A stretch of 64,000 bases of DNA from Plantago ovata (taxonomy: Eukaryota > Streptophyta > Magnoliopsida > Lamiales > Plantaginaceae): the NCBI GenBank assembly GCA_028274465.1, contig CM051458.1:82728085-82792084 (forward strand), given 5' to 3'. This document shows positions 36,191 to 47,499 of this stretch, in pieces (position 1 is the stretch's first letter; every line of letters begins with the position of its first letter). The notes below the pieces were generated by a model. It was not told the origin of the DNA and did not search any database. It saw only the letters and a program-made list of their open reading frames with translations. The translations under genes and the position numbers were made by a program.

Positions 36191-38587
36191 TTTCTAATGT
36201 GTGGGGTAGTTTCCATTTTAGGAAATGGGTAATGTTTTGTAAGGCACCTATAAAAGGAAAGTGGATAAAGTTTTGTGAGATGGAGGTTGTATTTATGTAA
36301 CTACTAGGCGCTTGGGGCGGGCGGGTGGCGGGTGCCAACGGTGCAACCGTTACCCGCCCACCTAGTGATGGGTTGCAAAAAATTTTGACAAACAAAATTA
36401 ACCAGCGGGTGCGGGTGGACGAGGGAGGGGGATGGCAGGCGGGGCGGGCAGTTATTTTTTTGTGCACCCCTAATATAGACATTGGAAGGTTAGAAAGTTG
36501 GTCCAACGAGATGGCGTCAAGTGTTCCAACGGCTGGTGGTTGGTAGGGATGATGTTGACAGAAATGGGTTTGGCCCAACGCATGTAAAAAAATATTTCTT
36601 CCTTTGTATGTGTCCAAATATGTTGTATGTATAGTCGTCACTATCGGTATCACCGTCAGGTACGCCTTCCCTGCGCTTTCTTTTTCTGATTGCTGAACCT
36701 CGGTTGTTTGTGATTTGGATCTGGGGTTTGTTGCATTCTTGCCTCGGAATAAATCGAAGAAAATGAATTTCCGGTATCATTTCGTAGCCCATACCGTTAT
36801 GGTCACTGCTTTTGGAGCTTGATGACTTACTCTGCTTGCGCTTTTGTGATACTCGATAGCTCAAGGGTGCAATGGTTCGGAAATGTAATCATTTCCAAGG
36901 GTGCGACATGCTTGCTGATTGTATCTGGTCCGGTGGTGCTACTCACATGAACCTAAGTATCGAAGAATCGAGGTCGTTGTAGTGCGCCGTTGGCGGACTA
37001 GGACAAACTGAACATATTTTAATATCATCAAACACTTAATTTGTTAAAAGATGGTGAAATCTGAAATGTAGGTTTACTAGAGCTTGTGGCTAGACATGGC
37101 AAACAAATAATTCTGATGGAATTTGAATAGAGAAAATTCGGATCGCATTATTCTAATTGTTTATTTATTTCGTATCGACTTCGAATCGGATTGGATTGGA
37201 TCAAATATTGTTCATATGCCGGATATTATTCAAATTCGAATGCTATTCGGATTTTAATTTTCGGATCACTTCCGATCGAGTCAATTTGGATCGGATTGGG
37301 GTTGTGATTTAATAATCAACATTCAATTTTTTTACTTTTTTAAACCACTAAAATTTTATTAATGAGAACACAAGCAATGCTCGGAAAAATTACAGCAAAA
37401 AACAAGAACCACCTCAAAACTATTATTAAGAGGGAAATTTATACTATATTTTAACTTCAAATCTTTATTTTAATTTAGTGAGAAATGTAATTTTACTTGC
37501 AAATGAAATTAATTATATACCGATTACAAACTTCATTCGAATTATTTCAGATCGGATGAATTCATGTTAAAAATAATTTGGACCGGATGAATACGGATCA
37601 AAATTAATTCGGATCACTTTGGATAAGTTGGTTTTCGAGTTAACTTTATTCGAATGATTTCGAATCACTAGCTATTCATTGACTGTTATATAACTACCTC
37701 CGATTCGAATTTCGGATTCAGATCAATTTTTGTGGCACTAGTGTTTGACGGACACTTACACACAAAATAATTAGGCCTATTTCCAAATGGGCCTATATAA
37801 ATTCTTGAACTATCACGTACTAAGATTTTGTTGGGTGTGTGTGGTACGTACTGTGGTCATGAAATCCAGGCAAACAATAGTAAAGGCCACTAAAAATCAA
37901 TTCCCTCATTCTGTGGTAGGTTAGCGGGCTGAATGGGGGTGACACAGTGTCACTGACATTTATTGTATTCGTATTGATTGAGTTCGAGCTCGAAACCAGG
38001 TGTTTTTCAAAATGCTCACGAACAAAGTAACTTTAATCATGAACACCTGCACTAATGTTAAAGGTGAAAGTAGAATGGATATCCTAATTTACATAGCTTG
38101 CCGCCTAGCTTTGAGAAGGAGAAGGACCACTTTAAAGTTGAAATCATCCAAAGGAGCAAGGAGCCAAGGATATCGTTTTATACTCGACCAATATTAGAGG
38201 ATACTAATTACTAAACCAGTCATAATTAATACCCTATCAAGCTATCAACACTATCAAGATTGCTCAGCAACTCGTAGGATCTTGCATGGCTAGCTACGTA
38301 CGTACGTACTTATTAGGAAACATGAGTCACCAGTCCATTAGCTAGCTCAAGTTAAATATCTCCCCATTGCCGTTTAATTCATTATCCATTCATGTAATCA
38401 TATATAAATATAAAATAAAATAAAATGAAAATGAAAATGAGCACCCACTTAACTAGATCTATAGTTGTTATTTGGATCACATCTAGGCTCGGCTCGTTTG
38501 GAAAACGAGTAAAAATTCAAACTCAAGTCATATTTAATTTTCATATTTAAGCTCATTGAATGAACTTGAGTTCGAACCTTACTCGTG
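36191..38587. other. Repeat-derived intergenic DNA without a gene
   Basis: 36305-36475 is a GC-rich GGGCGGGCGGG/CCCGCCC segment ending CACCCCTAATA, suggestive of a hAT-type non-autonomous element. 37090-37740 is rich in TTCGGATC/GGATCGG words and starts TAGACATGGCAAA, with a loosely complementary TTTGTGGCACTA at its right end. It is probably another hAT-like MITE with an insertion at about 37320-37440. No credible coding sequence. Confidence 0.4.
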
Positions 38588-38865
38588 ATAATAATAATAA
38601 TAATAACAATAATAATAATATTATACTCCCTCCGCCCCGCTAAGAATGTGGCGGAAGTGATTTTGCACATATTTTAAGAAAGTAAATATGATATAGGTAT
38701 ATTAGTTGGGTTTAAGTTGGTGTGGTAAAGAGTCGATAAAGAATGTGAGTGGGATATTATTAGGATAAGGAATGAATAAAATATTGATAAAGTGTGGTTA
38801 GTGAAATATAAAAATAATGTATAAATTTATAACGAGGCATACGAGAGAGAGGGGGGCAGTATATA
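38588..38865. mobile_element. Probable diverged Stowaway-like MITE beside an AAT repeat
   Basis: TACTCCCTCCGCCCCGCTAA starts at about 38624 and a degraded GAGGGGGGCAGTA lies near 38850. An ATA/ATAATAAT run precedes it. The right end is poor, so boundaries are approximate. Confidence 0.5.
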
Positions 38866-39984
38866 GTATCACAATTCTTATCGATCCAATGTTATGGTGG
38901 GTAATATATATGTTACGATCCTTACTACTGCTTGAGTCGTTAATACCAACTCAAAAGACTTGAAATTAATTCTTATCAAACCGAGCCCCCGACAATTGCA
39001 TATATATATAACAAAATTAACAACAATTGTAAGTCTATTGAACTTCTATAATATCCCAGCTGGTGTGAATACCACCCCACTCCACCAGTAATTGGCATAT
39101 CATTGACGAACTTTTCAATAAATACAAAAGTCATCACTGAATATTATTATTGCATGGAGTGTTCACACAATGGACTAAATTATGTGTGATTAATATTAGG
39201 TTCAAGCGTATATATTTCATATTCTCATATAGTGTTCAATAAAGTTTGTAGTGAATTATCCTTTTCTTTGCCACATGCAGAAAAAGAGAAGTTGATTCTT
39301 GTTAACTTTTGTTGTCAAATTAATGGCCAAAAACATTAGTTAGAAATTTCCAGGAAGAGAGCTAGCTAACGTGCGTGCAAGAATATTCAAATAGTACAGT
39401 CATGTCATGATCATCCAGGCTATATATAATCACATATATGATCGAATAATTTTGTAAATTCGAAACTTCCTTCCAGTGCTCGTAATTTCAAAGCACATCC
39501 ATTACAAAAGTTAGGATCCATATCACGTTGTATCCACAAACTACCGATTAATATATTTACATAACTAATTACATAAACTGATCATAAAAGTATGTCTACT
39601 TTTTAACTTGTTATAACTTATGAAGTGTATAATCTGTAAATTATGCGCGATGTGCGAGGGAGCTTCAATATCGGACCAATAAAAGCTTTAGCACTTGGCG
39701 ATCGAATTTTCTAAGTATATAGTTATCGCAGTTAATAAAACAAATTTTGATAGTTCTGTATATACAAATTTATATTGCACTATAAGCCTATTAATTATGT
39801 ACAAATCATATTATTCATATGCTTATATATAAGTTTGTGAAAAAGAAGAATGTTTTCCGAATCAATAGTAACGAAATATTCACGCAAATGTTAATCGGAA
39901 GTTTTGCCATACATTTGGGTGGGTACGGTGGGAGTGTAAACTTTTTCTTTTCCTAATATTAAGAAAAATGTCATTTGATTTAGT
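38866..39984. other. AT-rich intergenic DNA, nothing recognised
   Basis: No frames of note and no clear repeat ends. Confidence 0.35.
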
Positions 39985-40139
39985 ATTTCTAATAATAATA
40001 ATAATAATAATAATAATGTCATATTTTCCCTAGGATTAGTTTTGATATTGTTAAGGGAGTGGGGGCACAACTTGTTTCTCGGCTGCCCTCTAATTTTGTG
40101 AAAATTTTATTGTTTTTGATTTATTGAATTCCTAATAAA

Positions 40140-40206
<67 letters not shown>

Positions 40207-40251
40207 GTCTATAATAATAAAAAAATAAAAAAATAATAATAATAACAATAA
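39985..40251. repeat. (AAT)n runs enclosing a severed non-LTR 3' end
   Basis: An AAT run at 39991-40016 is followed by about 120 bp (40016-40135) encoding RISFDIVKGVGAQLVSRLPS, the same C terminus as the element at 40252-42960, then a longer AAT run (40138-40205) and shorter AAT-like patches. This is a nearly complete 5' truncation ending in its own (AAT)n tail. Confidence 0.85.
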
Positions 40252-42960
40252 CGCTCAAGACTTTTTATCCGAGGAGTAGTCTTGAGTGTAGGACAGTTGT
40301 TAGGCGTCATCGTCAGGAAGAGTGTATCACTTTTGCCTTTCGTACTTGGGACGTAGCCGGGGGGAGTTTACATCTGTTCCGTGACACTTTGGCTGCGGAT
40401 TTGCCTTCTTTTCGTCAGGAGTTGGATCGAGATTTGGGTGAAGCCAATATTCGACAGTGTCTCAGGAAGGTCAGTGATATATGGGCATTATTCTGCAGTT
40501 GTTCGGGAGCTTTCTTCCTCTGGTGTTGCTCCTTACTCGGTTGATACTCTGGAGGCCTTGAAGGGAAAGCACCCTTCTGCTCCTTCCTCTTTTTTGCCTC
40601 CTTTACCTACTGGTCTTTGTCTCATTTTCTGTCTCCAGTACTATTGTTCGAGATATGATTCATAGTTTCCCTAGTGGAACCTCTTATGGTAGAGATGGTC
40701 TGCGAGCTCAACACTTATTGAATTGTCTGGGTGGTGCTGCTGTTGCTCTCTCTGATGATTTGATCACCTCTATCACTCGGGTGGTTAATCTTTTTTTGGA
40801 GGGTAAGTGCCCGCATGTTTTGGGTGAGTATATTGCTAGTGCTCCCCTAATTCCGCTGGTTAAGTCGGCTGGTGGCATCCGTCCTATTGCAGTGGGTACT
40901 ATTTGGCGTCGCCTGGTCTCTATGGTAGGTGCTGTTTTGGTTGGCCCCTCTTTGTCTGGATATTTTGACGGTCTCCAGTTTGGTGTTGGGGTACCCTGTG
41001 GAGGTGAGGCTATTCTTCATGTCTTGAGTCGATTCGTAGAGGCGAGAGGCAAAGAGGTGGACTTGACCATGTTGGTAGTTGACTTTCAGAATGCTTTCAA
41101 CATGGTTGATCGTGAGGTTCTGTTGCTGGAGGTTCATCGTCGTTGCCCCGTTCTTTTCCGTTGGGTTGAGTTATGTTATTCCAGTCCGACCAGGTTGTAT
41201 TATGGGAGCACATTCTATGGTCTGGCCAGGGGGTCCAGCATGGCGATCCTTTGGGTCCTCTTCTCTTTGCTTTGATTTTACACCCGTTGGTTTGTAAGAT
41301 AAGGGATTCTTTTGACTTGTCCTTGCAGTCTTGGTATTTAGATGATGACACCATTGTCGAAGATACCTTAGTTGTGGGGAAGGTCTTGGAGCTGATCTTG
41401 GAAGACGACCCGCGTTCTGGATTTCACCTCAATGTTCACAAAACTGAGTTTTTTTTGCCTGTGGAAGATCCGAGGAGTAGAATTCCTGGTGTTTTTCCTC
41501 CTTCTATGGCCATGCCACTCTGCGGGGTCAAAGTTCTTGGTGGTTCGGTCAGTGTGTGTCCTGATTTCAGTAGTGAGCTTGTGGTGAAGAGGGTGAATAA
41601 GACCATTGAGCTTATGGATTCTGTTGCGAATCTCAATGATCCGTAGTGTGAGTTGTTGCTGCTTCGTGCTTGTACGGGCATTTCGAAACTCTATTTTTCT
41701 ATGCACACTTTCCCTCCAGGTTTCTTTCAGTTGGCCCAGTTTTCTTTTGATCAGGCTCTTAGATCCTCCTTGGAGCGTATTGTTACGTCATCAGGGCCCA
41801 GTTTTGGTGATTGGCAGTGGCGACTTGCTACTTTTCCCTTTTCTTTTGGGGGCTTGGTGTTTATACTGCTATGGATGTTCGCCATTATGCCTTCCTTTCT
41901 TCTTTTCTTCAGTCTGCTGGTTTGCAGGCTAAGCTCTTATGTCCTTCTAGTATCACTTCTCTTGGCCCTGCTTTTGATGGTGCCCTGTCTTTGTTTGTTG
42001 AGACCACAGGTTCTGATCTTTTGCGTAACCCTAGTGAGATCGCTGCCCCAAGACTTATGAAGAGACTGACAGATATATATTTCACGAAGGTTGTTGCTTC
42101 TACGGAATTTGTCTTCTCTTTATCTCCTCGTCAGGTAGCTCTTCGGAAGTCTCAGCAAGGTGCCCATTCTTCTGATTGGTTGCGTGTGGTTCCTATTTCT
42201 GGACTGGGGCAGACTATGAACGGGAGGACTTACAGGTGTGTACTGGAATACCGGCTTGGTGTTGCCTTGTGTCCGGTGTCCAAGCCCTGCTCTACTTGTT
42301 CTCGGGTTTTTTATGGGGACTTGTTTGGTGATCATGCGGTGTCGTGTGCTGGGATGGTGGGCATCAAGCACCGACATAACCTTGTCCATGAAACTCTCTT
42401 GGATGTCTGTTTCCGATCTGGTATTTCTGCTGTTAAGGAAGTGGATATTGGTTTGAGCGCTGGGAGTGACTGACACTCTCTAGGATGTATGTTTCGATCT
42501 GATATTTCTGCTAGTAAGGAAGTGGATATTGGTTTGAGCGCCGGGAGTGACAGGTCCCTTCGTCCTGCAGACTTGCTCCTTTATGCTTGGGTTAAGGGCG
42601 GGATGTTTGTGTTGACCTGACCGGGTCTTCCCCCTTGACACAGTCTGGGTTGAAGGACTCTGTGCCTGGACGGGCGGTGGATGAGGCTGCCAAGCACAAG
42701 TGTGCAAAGTATCGAGACTTGTGTGCGGCTAAGGGATATGAGTTCCTTCCTTTCTCTTTCTCGACACTCGGGGAGTTGGATGTTGATGATGTTGCTTTGC
42801 TTTAGAGTTCGGGGTTTTGCTTTGGCTCAGGATGCTGGAGCGCGTGCTGCTCATTTTATTTTTTCTAGAATTAGTTTTGCTATAGCTAAGGGAGTGGGAG
42901 CACAACTTGTTTCTCGGCTGCCCACTAATTTTGTGTAAACATTCGATGTTTTTTATTTAA
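40252..42960 (+). mobile_element. Non-LTR retrotransposon with restriction-like-endonuclease-type C terminus, frameshifted
   Basis: Frames joined by frameshifts read: SFPSGTSYGRDGLRAQHLLN, then SAGGIRPIAVGTIWRRLVS, RT motif A LVVDFQNAFNMVDR, motif B GVQHGDPLGPLLFALIL, motif C WYLDDDTIV, a thumb-like stretch (FGDWQWRLATFPF), then C-x2-C-x11-H-x3-C (CSTCSRVFYGDLFGDHAVSC), RHNLVHETLLDVC and RPADLL. The CCHC + RHN + (P)xD order is that of restriction-like endonucleases in R2/R4-type elements, rather than the N-terminal APE endonuclease of L1. Stops and frameshifts (near 40440, 41646, 42470 and 42618) show it is dead. The 5' end is missing. It ends GVGAQLVSRLPTNFV and then AAT-rich sequence. This RT family is common in plant genomes. 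Confidence 0.8.
42394..42557. repeat. 82-bp tandem duplication inside the endonuclease region
   Basis: CTCTCTTGGATGTCTGTTTC at 42394 recurs as CTCTCTAGGATGTATGTTTC at 42476, followed in both copies by GGAAGTGGATATTGGTTTGA. It duplicates the RHN-downstream segment and brings a stop codon. Confidence 0.88.
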
Positions 42961-44079
42961 AAAAATAAATAATAATAACAATAATGTAAGTATAATCAAA
43001 ATTTCAGAAAGTTCAAAGGAATAACAAACAATACTGATCATACCAATAAAATGAACCGTGAAAACTTCAAAGTACGCAAAAATAAATACGTGTTAATCTG
43101 AGAATCCAAGATATCATCACAAAGAACAACACATGAGTAATTGCGCGGACCTAATCTAAATGGTTGGGCCTTCGATGCATTATTTAGTGTGGCGATCGAG
43201 GCCCTTACATATAAAGTGAATCCCGTAGTGGCAATTGAGTTTGTCGAAAACGGAAACCAGTTTGTGTGCATGGTGGCTAGCTAGAAGCTGCATGAATTGA
43301 GAAAATTAAAGGTACGTAGGACGTGTTATGCACTGATTATTGATTAATGTTTTGATCATAAATAGTTAAAATTAACTTTTGTTGTTAAGCAGCCAAAGTG
43401 GGGTTGGTAAAGAATGATCCACTTGATTGCCTCCTCCTCCTTCTTCTTCTTCTTCATAATTGAGCTTTAATTATTAATTTTAATCCTAGCCATCACGCTT
43501 TAAAATTAACTTCCTCCAAACTCTACGTGAATCATCTAATCATCATCTAGTCTAGTATAATTAGATAACGAAATTAGACTTTTCTTTTCTTGTCAAGAAT
43601 TCAAAGAAATTGTGGGACTTACATGTTTGGTTAAATATAGACCTTTTTCATTGTTGGATCTTGAATTCTTGATCCTTAATGATTGAGACATACACACTGC
43701 TTTCTCCAAACAGCAATAGGAGTGCATGAGTTACTAATATAGTAATATATATGGACTGACCAACCGACATTTCAGTTTTTACAACATAAGATGAGAAAAT
43801 GATCATTCAAATCACAATCCAAATTCAACCGAATTCCTCTAAGAATGACATGCTAAAATGAAATTACAAAATTTGAGGGTATCACTATGCAATATAAAAG
43901 TAAAGGCCACGTTTAGCTCTTAAAAGATGATTTTTTAGACTAATTATTTTCAAGCGGGTAAGAATTTATTAATTAATGAACATAGTCAAAACAACCAAAT
44001 ACACATGTTACATGTTGAAAACCTCCTAATCTAAGGAGTCTATTATCTTACGTTAAACCTTTGAGTACTAATATGCATT
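42961..44079. other. Intergenic; nothing recognised
   Basis: AT-rich with a CTT/CTC-rich patch near 43425-43455. Short frames only. Confidence 0.35.
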
Positions 44080-44130
44080 AAACTATTATATTTGGTATCC
44101 CTGTTATTTTCCGCCATTACAGATTAGTCC

Positions 44131-44857
44131 TATAATGCTGTACATCTCACATCGCTTGAGAGTGAGTGGAATAAATGGTATATATGTTAGACCACCACTC
44201 TCACATGGTAAGAGGCTTTTTGGGTGATTCCAAAAGCAAATCCGTGCAGGCTCAGACCCAAAGCGTACAATATCATACTGTGGGGACGTGTATGGGTCCG
44301 TCCAGGAGTAACCACGCCGGTCGGATTGGTCGGGTCGTTACAAATGTATCAGAGCCTAGACCAACCCAAAGCCCGCACCGGGTGGACTGTTGGTAAAGGT
44401 TATTGTCAGTTTGTCACCCCCACAACTTAAGGCACTCGACATGTTAGACCATCAATCTCACATGGTATGAGGCATTTTGGATGATTCCAAAAGAAAATCC
44501 GTGCGGGCTCAGGCCCAAAGCGTACAATATCATACTGTGGGGACGTGTGTGGGTCCGTCCAGGAGTAACCACGCCGGTCGGATTGGTCGGGTCGTTACAA
44601 ATGGTATCAGAGCCTAGACCAACCCAAAGCCCGCACCGGGTGGACTGTTGGTAAAGGTTATTGTCAGTTTGTCACCCCCACAACTTAAGGCACTCGACAT
44701 GTTAGACCATCACTCTCACATGGTATGAGGCATTTTGGATGATTCCAAAAGAAAATCCGTGCGGGCTCAGGCCCAAAGCGTACAATATCATACTGTGGGG
44801 ACGTGTGTGGGTCCGTCCAGGAGTAACCACGCCGGCCGGATTGGTCGGATCGTTACA
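44131..44857 (+). mobile_element. TRIM-like tandem LTR array (three LTR blocks)
   Basis: Three 158-bp blocks (44185-44342, 44442-44599, 44700-44857) begin TGTTAGACCA and end GTTACA. After blocks 1 and 2 comes a primer-binding site for initiator tRNA-Met (TGGTATCAGAGCC at 44602; one base short after block 1) and an internal segment of about 100 bp. The first block has a longer left part (44131-44184, TGTACATCTCACATCGC) that looks like the missing LTR start. AGTCC flanks the whole insertion (44126-44130 and 44858-44862). No coding capacity, as in terminal-repeat retrotransposons in miniature. Confidence 0.82.
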
Positions 44858-45269
44858 AGTCCATTTATATTTTTTATTACGTAATCCCCCCTACTAAATA
44901 AACGTAATTACAGATAAACCCACGACTTTGACTTTCGACGCTCTAACCCTTGGAAATGACCTTTTCGTCCCTGTCGGAATTTCTAATTCTGAATTAATCC
45001 AAATAACATGAAATTTCATTTATTATGAATTTACCCCAAATGTTTTAATGTTTGCAATATTAACACAAACTATTTAGAAATTAACCCACATAATTTAGTT
45101 ATACTTCAAAGTAGTCTACAAAATTATTTTAAAACAAATCCTAACAAAAATTGAATTTCAAAATGAGTCCCAAAGTTTATTTTTTTCCTTTTCTTATTTT
45201 CTTTATTAAAGAAAAATAAACAATTATAAATGAAAATTAATTAAAAAGAAAAAAAAAGAGATGAAGAAG

Positions 45270-45415
45270 ATGAACAGTTCCGATCGAAACTAGACAACTC
45301 CGGTCGGAGCTGTGCACAGAGCTCCGATTGGAGCTGTACATCGGAACTGGCCAGCTCCGATCGGAACTTGAAAGTTCCGATCGGAATTAGACGGAGTTCC
45401 GATCTGAACTCTCGT
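45270..45415. repeat. Palindromic GCTCCGAT array, second copy
   Basis: Variants such as AGCTCCGATTGGAGCT and GTTCCGATCGGAA in tandem; it corresponds to the array at 23705-23960 but is shorter and more diverged. Confidence 0.82.
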
Positions 45416-46076
45416 TGCATTAATGTTTTTTTAAAATGTCTTTTAATAAAAATAAAGAAAAGGTAAAAGTAAAAAAGTGAAAAAGAAAAACATAAAAATG
45501 AAAAAAAAAGAAGAAAAATAGATTAAGAAAAGAAAAAGAAAGAAAAAGGAAAAAGAAAAAACAAAATAATTAAAGGCATGTTTGGATGTTAAGTATGGAG
45601 GATAGAGAGGACGCCGGAGTCAACATCGGACGGTGACTTGGGTTTATTTGTAATTTTCGACGATAGTTGGATTTTGATGCAAAGTAGCTGTTTAGTGGGG
45701 GTTCCAAATGTAATTATGTACTACCAAAGTATGAGTGATGTTAAATGTAATATGCCCTATATTAAATGCCTGGTATTTCTTGTGTACACTCAACACAATA
45801 CGGTCCCTAACATAGTATTTCTTGTCTTCTTGCTAAGTTCTATAAATTTGCAACGAAAGTACTTTCACTCCGTTAGACTTAACTAGACTTGGTTTTTCGA
45901 TTCGTCATACCCTAACTCTTGGCATCTTGCTAGAAATATTGACATACTAGACGAAAGGGATGGTTAAGTTTGGAAACGATTATAACGGGTTGGAGATTCG
46001 AACATGCTTCTATTCTTTTCTTGGTTTTGGGTTAAGTTCCTGGGTTGAGTTGCTATTCCCTTTTGTGCATCCTTTA

Positions 46077-47149
46077 GACCTCTTGCATTTGTGCAAGAGG
46101 CAGCGGCTAAGCCGGATAAAACGCGTCTTAGCCGCCTACCGCGTTTTCCTTAAACGCGGTAGTAGTTTAAGGCGCCAACCAACCGACTGGGCGCCACGTG
46201 GAGTCAGTGGACTCCACCTGCTTTATTTATTTATTAATTAATTAATTCTTTATCCGTTTAAATTTTAAACGGTCATAACTTTTAAAATAAAAATGCTATA
46301 AATAAATAAAAATTATCAACGGTTATAACTTTTCGAGATCTATAGATAGGCACCAATCTTGGATATGTTTGCTCGCACCTTCTCCAACTCATTTTTTACT
46401 TCTTAATTAAACTCAAAACACTCTCAACACTCCAAAATCCTTTCCATTCCATTTTTCCTATCCACCAAAATGAATCCCGAGCAACAACACTATCTTCATT
46501 ACTTGAGAAACAGCGATCGTGAACGATACAACACTATCATGAATGACATGTTTAGTTCAACCCCCCACCTAACCGATCTCCTTTTCAAAATCCATCTGGA
46601 ACTCCTTACGTTCCTTAAAATAACCCACCCTCACAAAAACCCATGTTTTATGATTCTCAGCCTGACGCTGAGATTGTTCGTGAGACCCAGCCGCGAGTCG
46701 CCCATGGCCGAGGAAAGAACAACCGTTCGAAGTCAAAGGATGATGCAGAGTTACAACAAGCATGACGAACTCAAATATGATTTGGTTGAACACATTTGGA
46801 GGATTTGGAGGATGAAGTTTACTTTCCATTAGAATGTTTTTTGCATTTTCAGTTGTTTGTTTTCAATCAAGCAAAACTTGTTGTAATATTGTGTGTTTCA
46901 AATTCGATAAAAGTTAATGTAATATATTCGTGATTCCCATTTATAAACTTGATTTCGTATGAATTTGTTTACAACAAATCTTCATCCTCCTTTACCAAAA
47001 AAAGAAGAAAAAAATGACGTGGCAGGGCTTAGCCTTGCCTTAGCCGTGTTTAAGCAGTGACTGATGCTGGCGAAAACTGCTTAAACGCGGCTAAGACACG
47101 TTTAAACCCTTAAACTAGCCTTAGCCTCAAAAAACAAATGCGGATGGTC
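46077..47149. mobile_element. PIF/Harbinger-type element with a 120-codon frame
   Basis: Ends GACCTCTTGCATTTGTGC and the complement of GACCATCCGCATTTG, flanked by TTA (46074-46076 and 47150-47152). The plus-strand frame 46470-46832 (MNPEQQHYLHYLRNSDRERY at its start, KYDLVEHIWRIW near its end) resembles start and end pieces of Harbinger-derived plant proteins, with the middle missing. The frame may still be transcribed: a leader with TATA-like sequence lies before it and AT-rich 3' sequence after it. No DDE transposase. Confidence 0.68.
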
Positions 47150-47499
47150 TTATGCACTTCTGTTGTAGTATTATAAATTATTACTATTATTATTAATAAA
47201 ATTTTGCTTATTCCAAGAAAAAAAAAACAAACTCAACATAGTACGTCGTATTTCATCCATTTTATTACAATATTCATACTTTTTTTTTTTTACGTAACAT
47301 TACAATCTTCTTAATTCCGAAGATGGAAAATTTCATTCCACTCATCAATTCTTTATTATTTCTATTTCATTTCTTCACTACTTTATCAGTCTCTCATTCT
47401 TGGCATATTTTTCGGAATTGTGTTTTTTCAAGAAAAAGTGTGAGAGCTAGTGTATGCTCGGCTAAAGATGGGATGCCCACTTGACTTGAGTCAAACTTG

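Larger units (their letters stand above)
44080..45720. mobile_element. Second MULE-like element of the palindromic-core family
   Basis: Collinear with the reverse complement of 23423-24403: TATATTTGGTATCCC end, ATTACAGATTAGTCC, CGGAATTTCTAATT, AATTTACCCCAAATG, the GCTCCGAT-type palindrome array (45275-45410), then GGTTCCAAATGTAATTATG at the right end. The TRIM-like array (44131-44857) is inserted in it. Target duplication of this copy is not clear. Confidence 0.78.

Noticed and set aside
40138..40205. AAT run as a simple microsatellite only
   Set aside because: Both neighbouring non-LTR 3' ends terminate in AAT, so it is better read as element tail and target than as unrelated satellite.
41097..41354. 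Minus-strand frames over the non-LTR element
   Set aside because: Shadows of the plus-strand RT frames (motifs A-C are on the plus strand).
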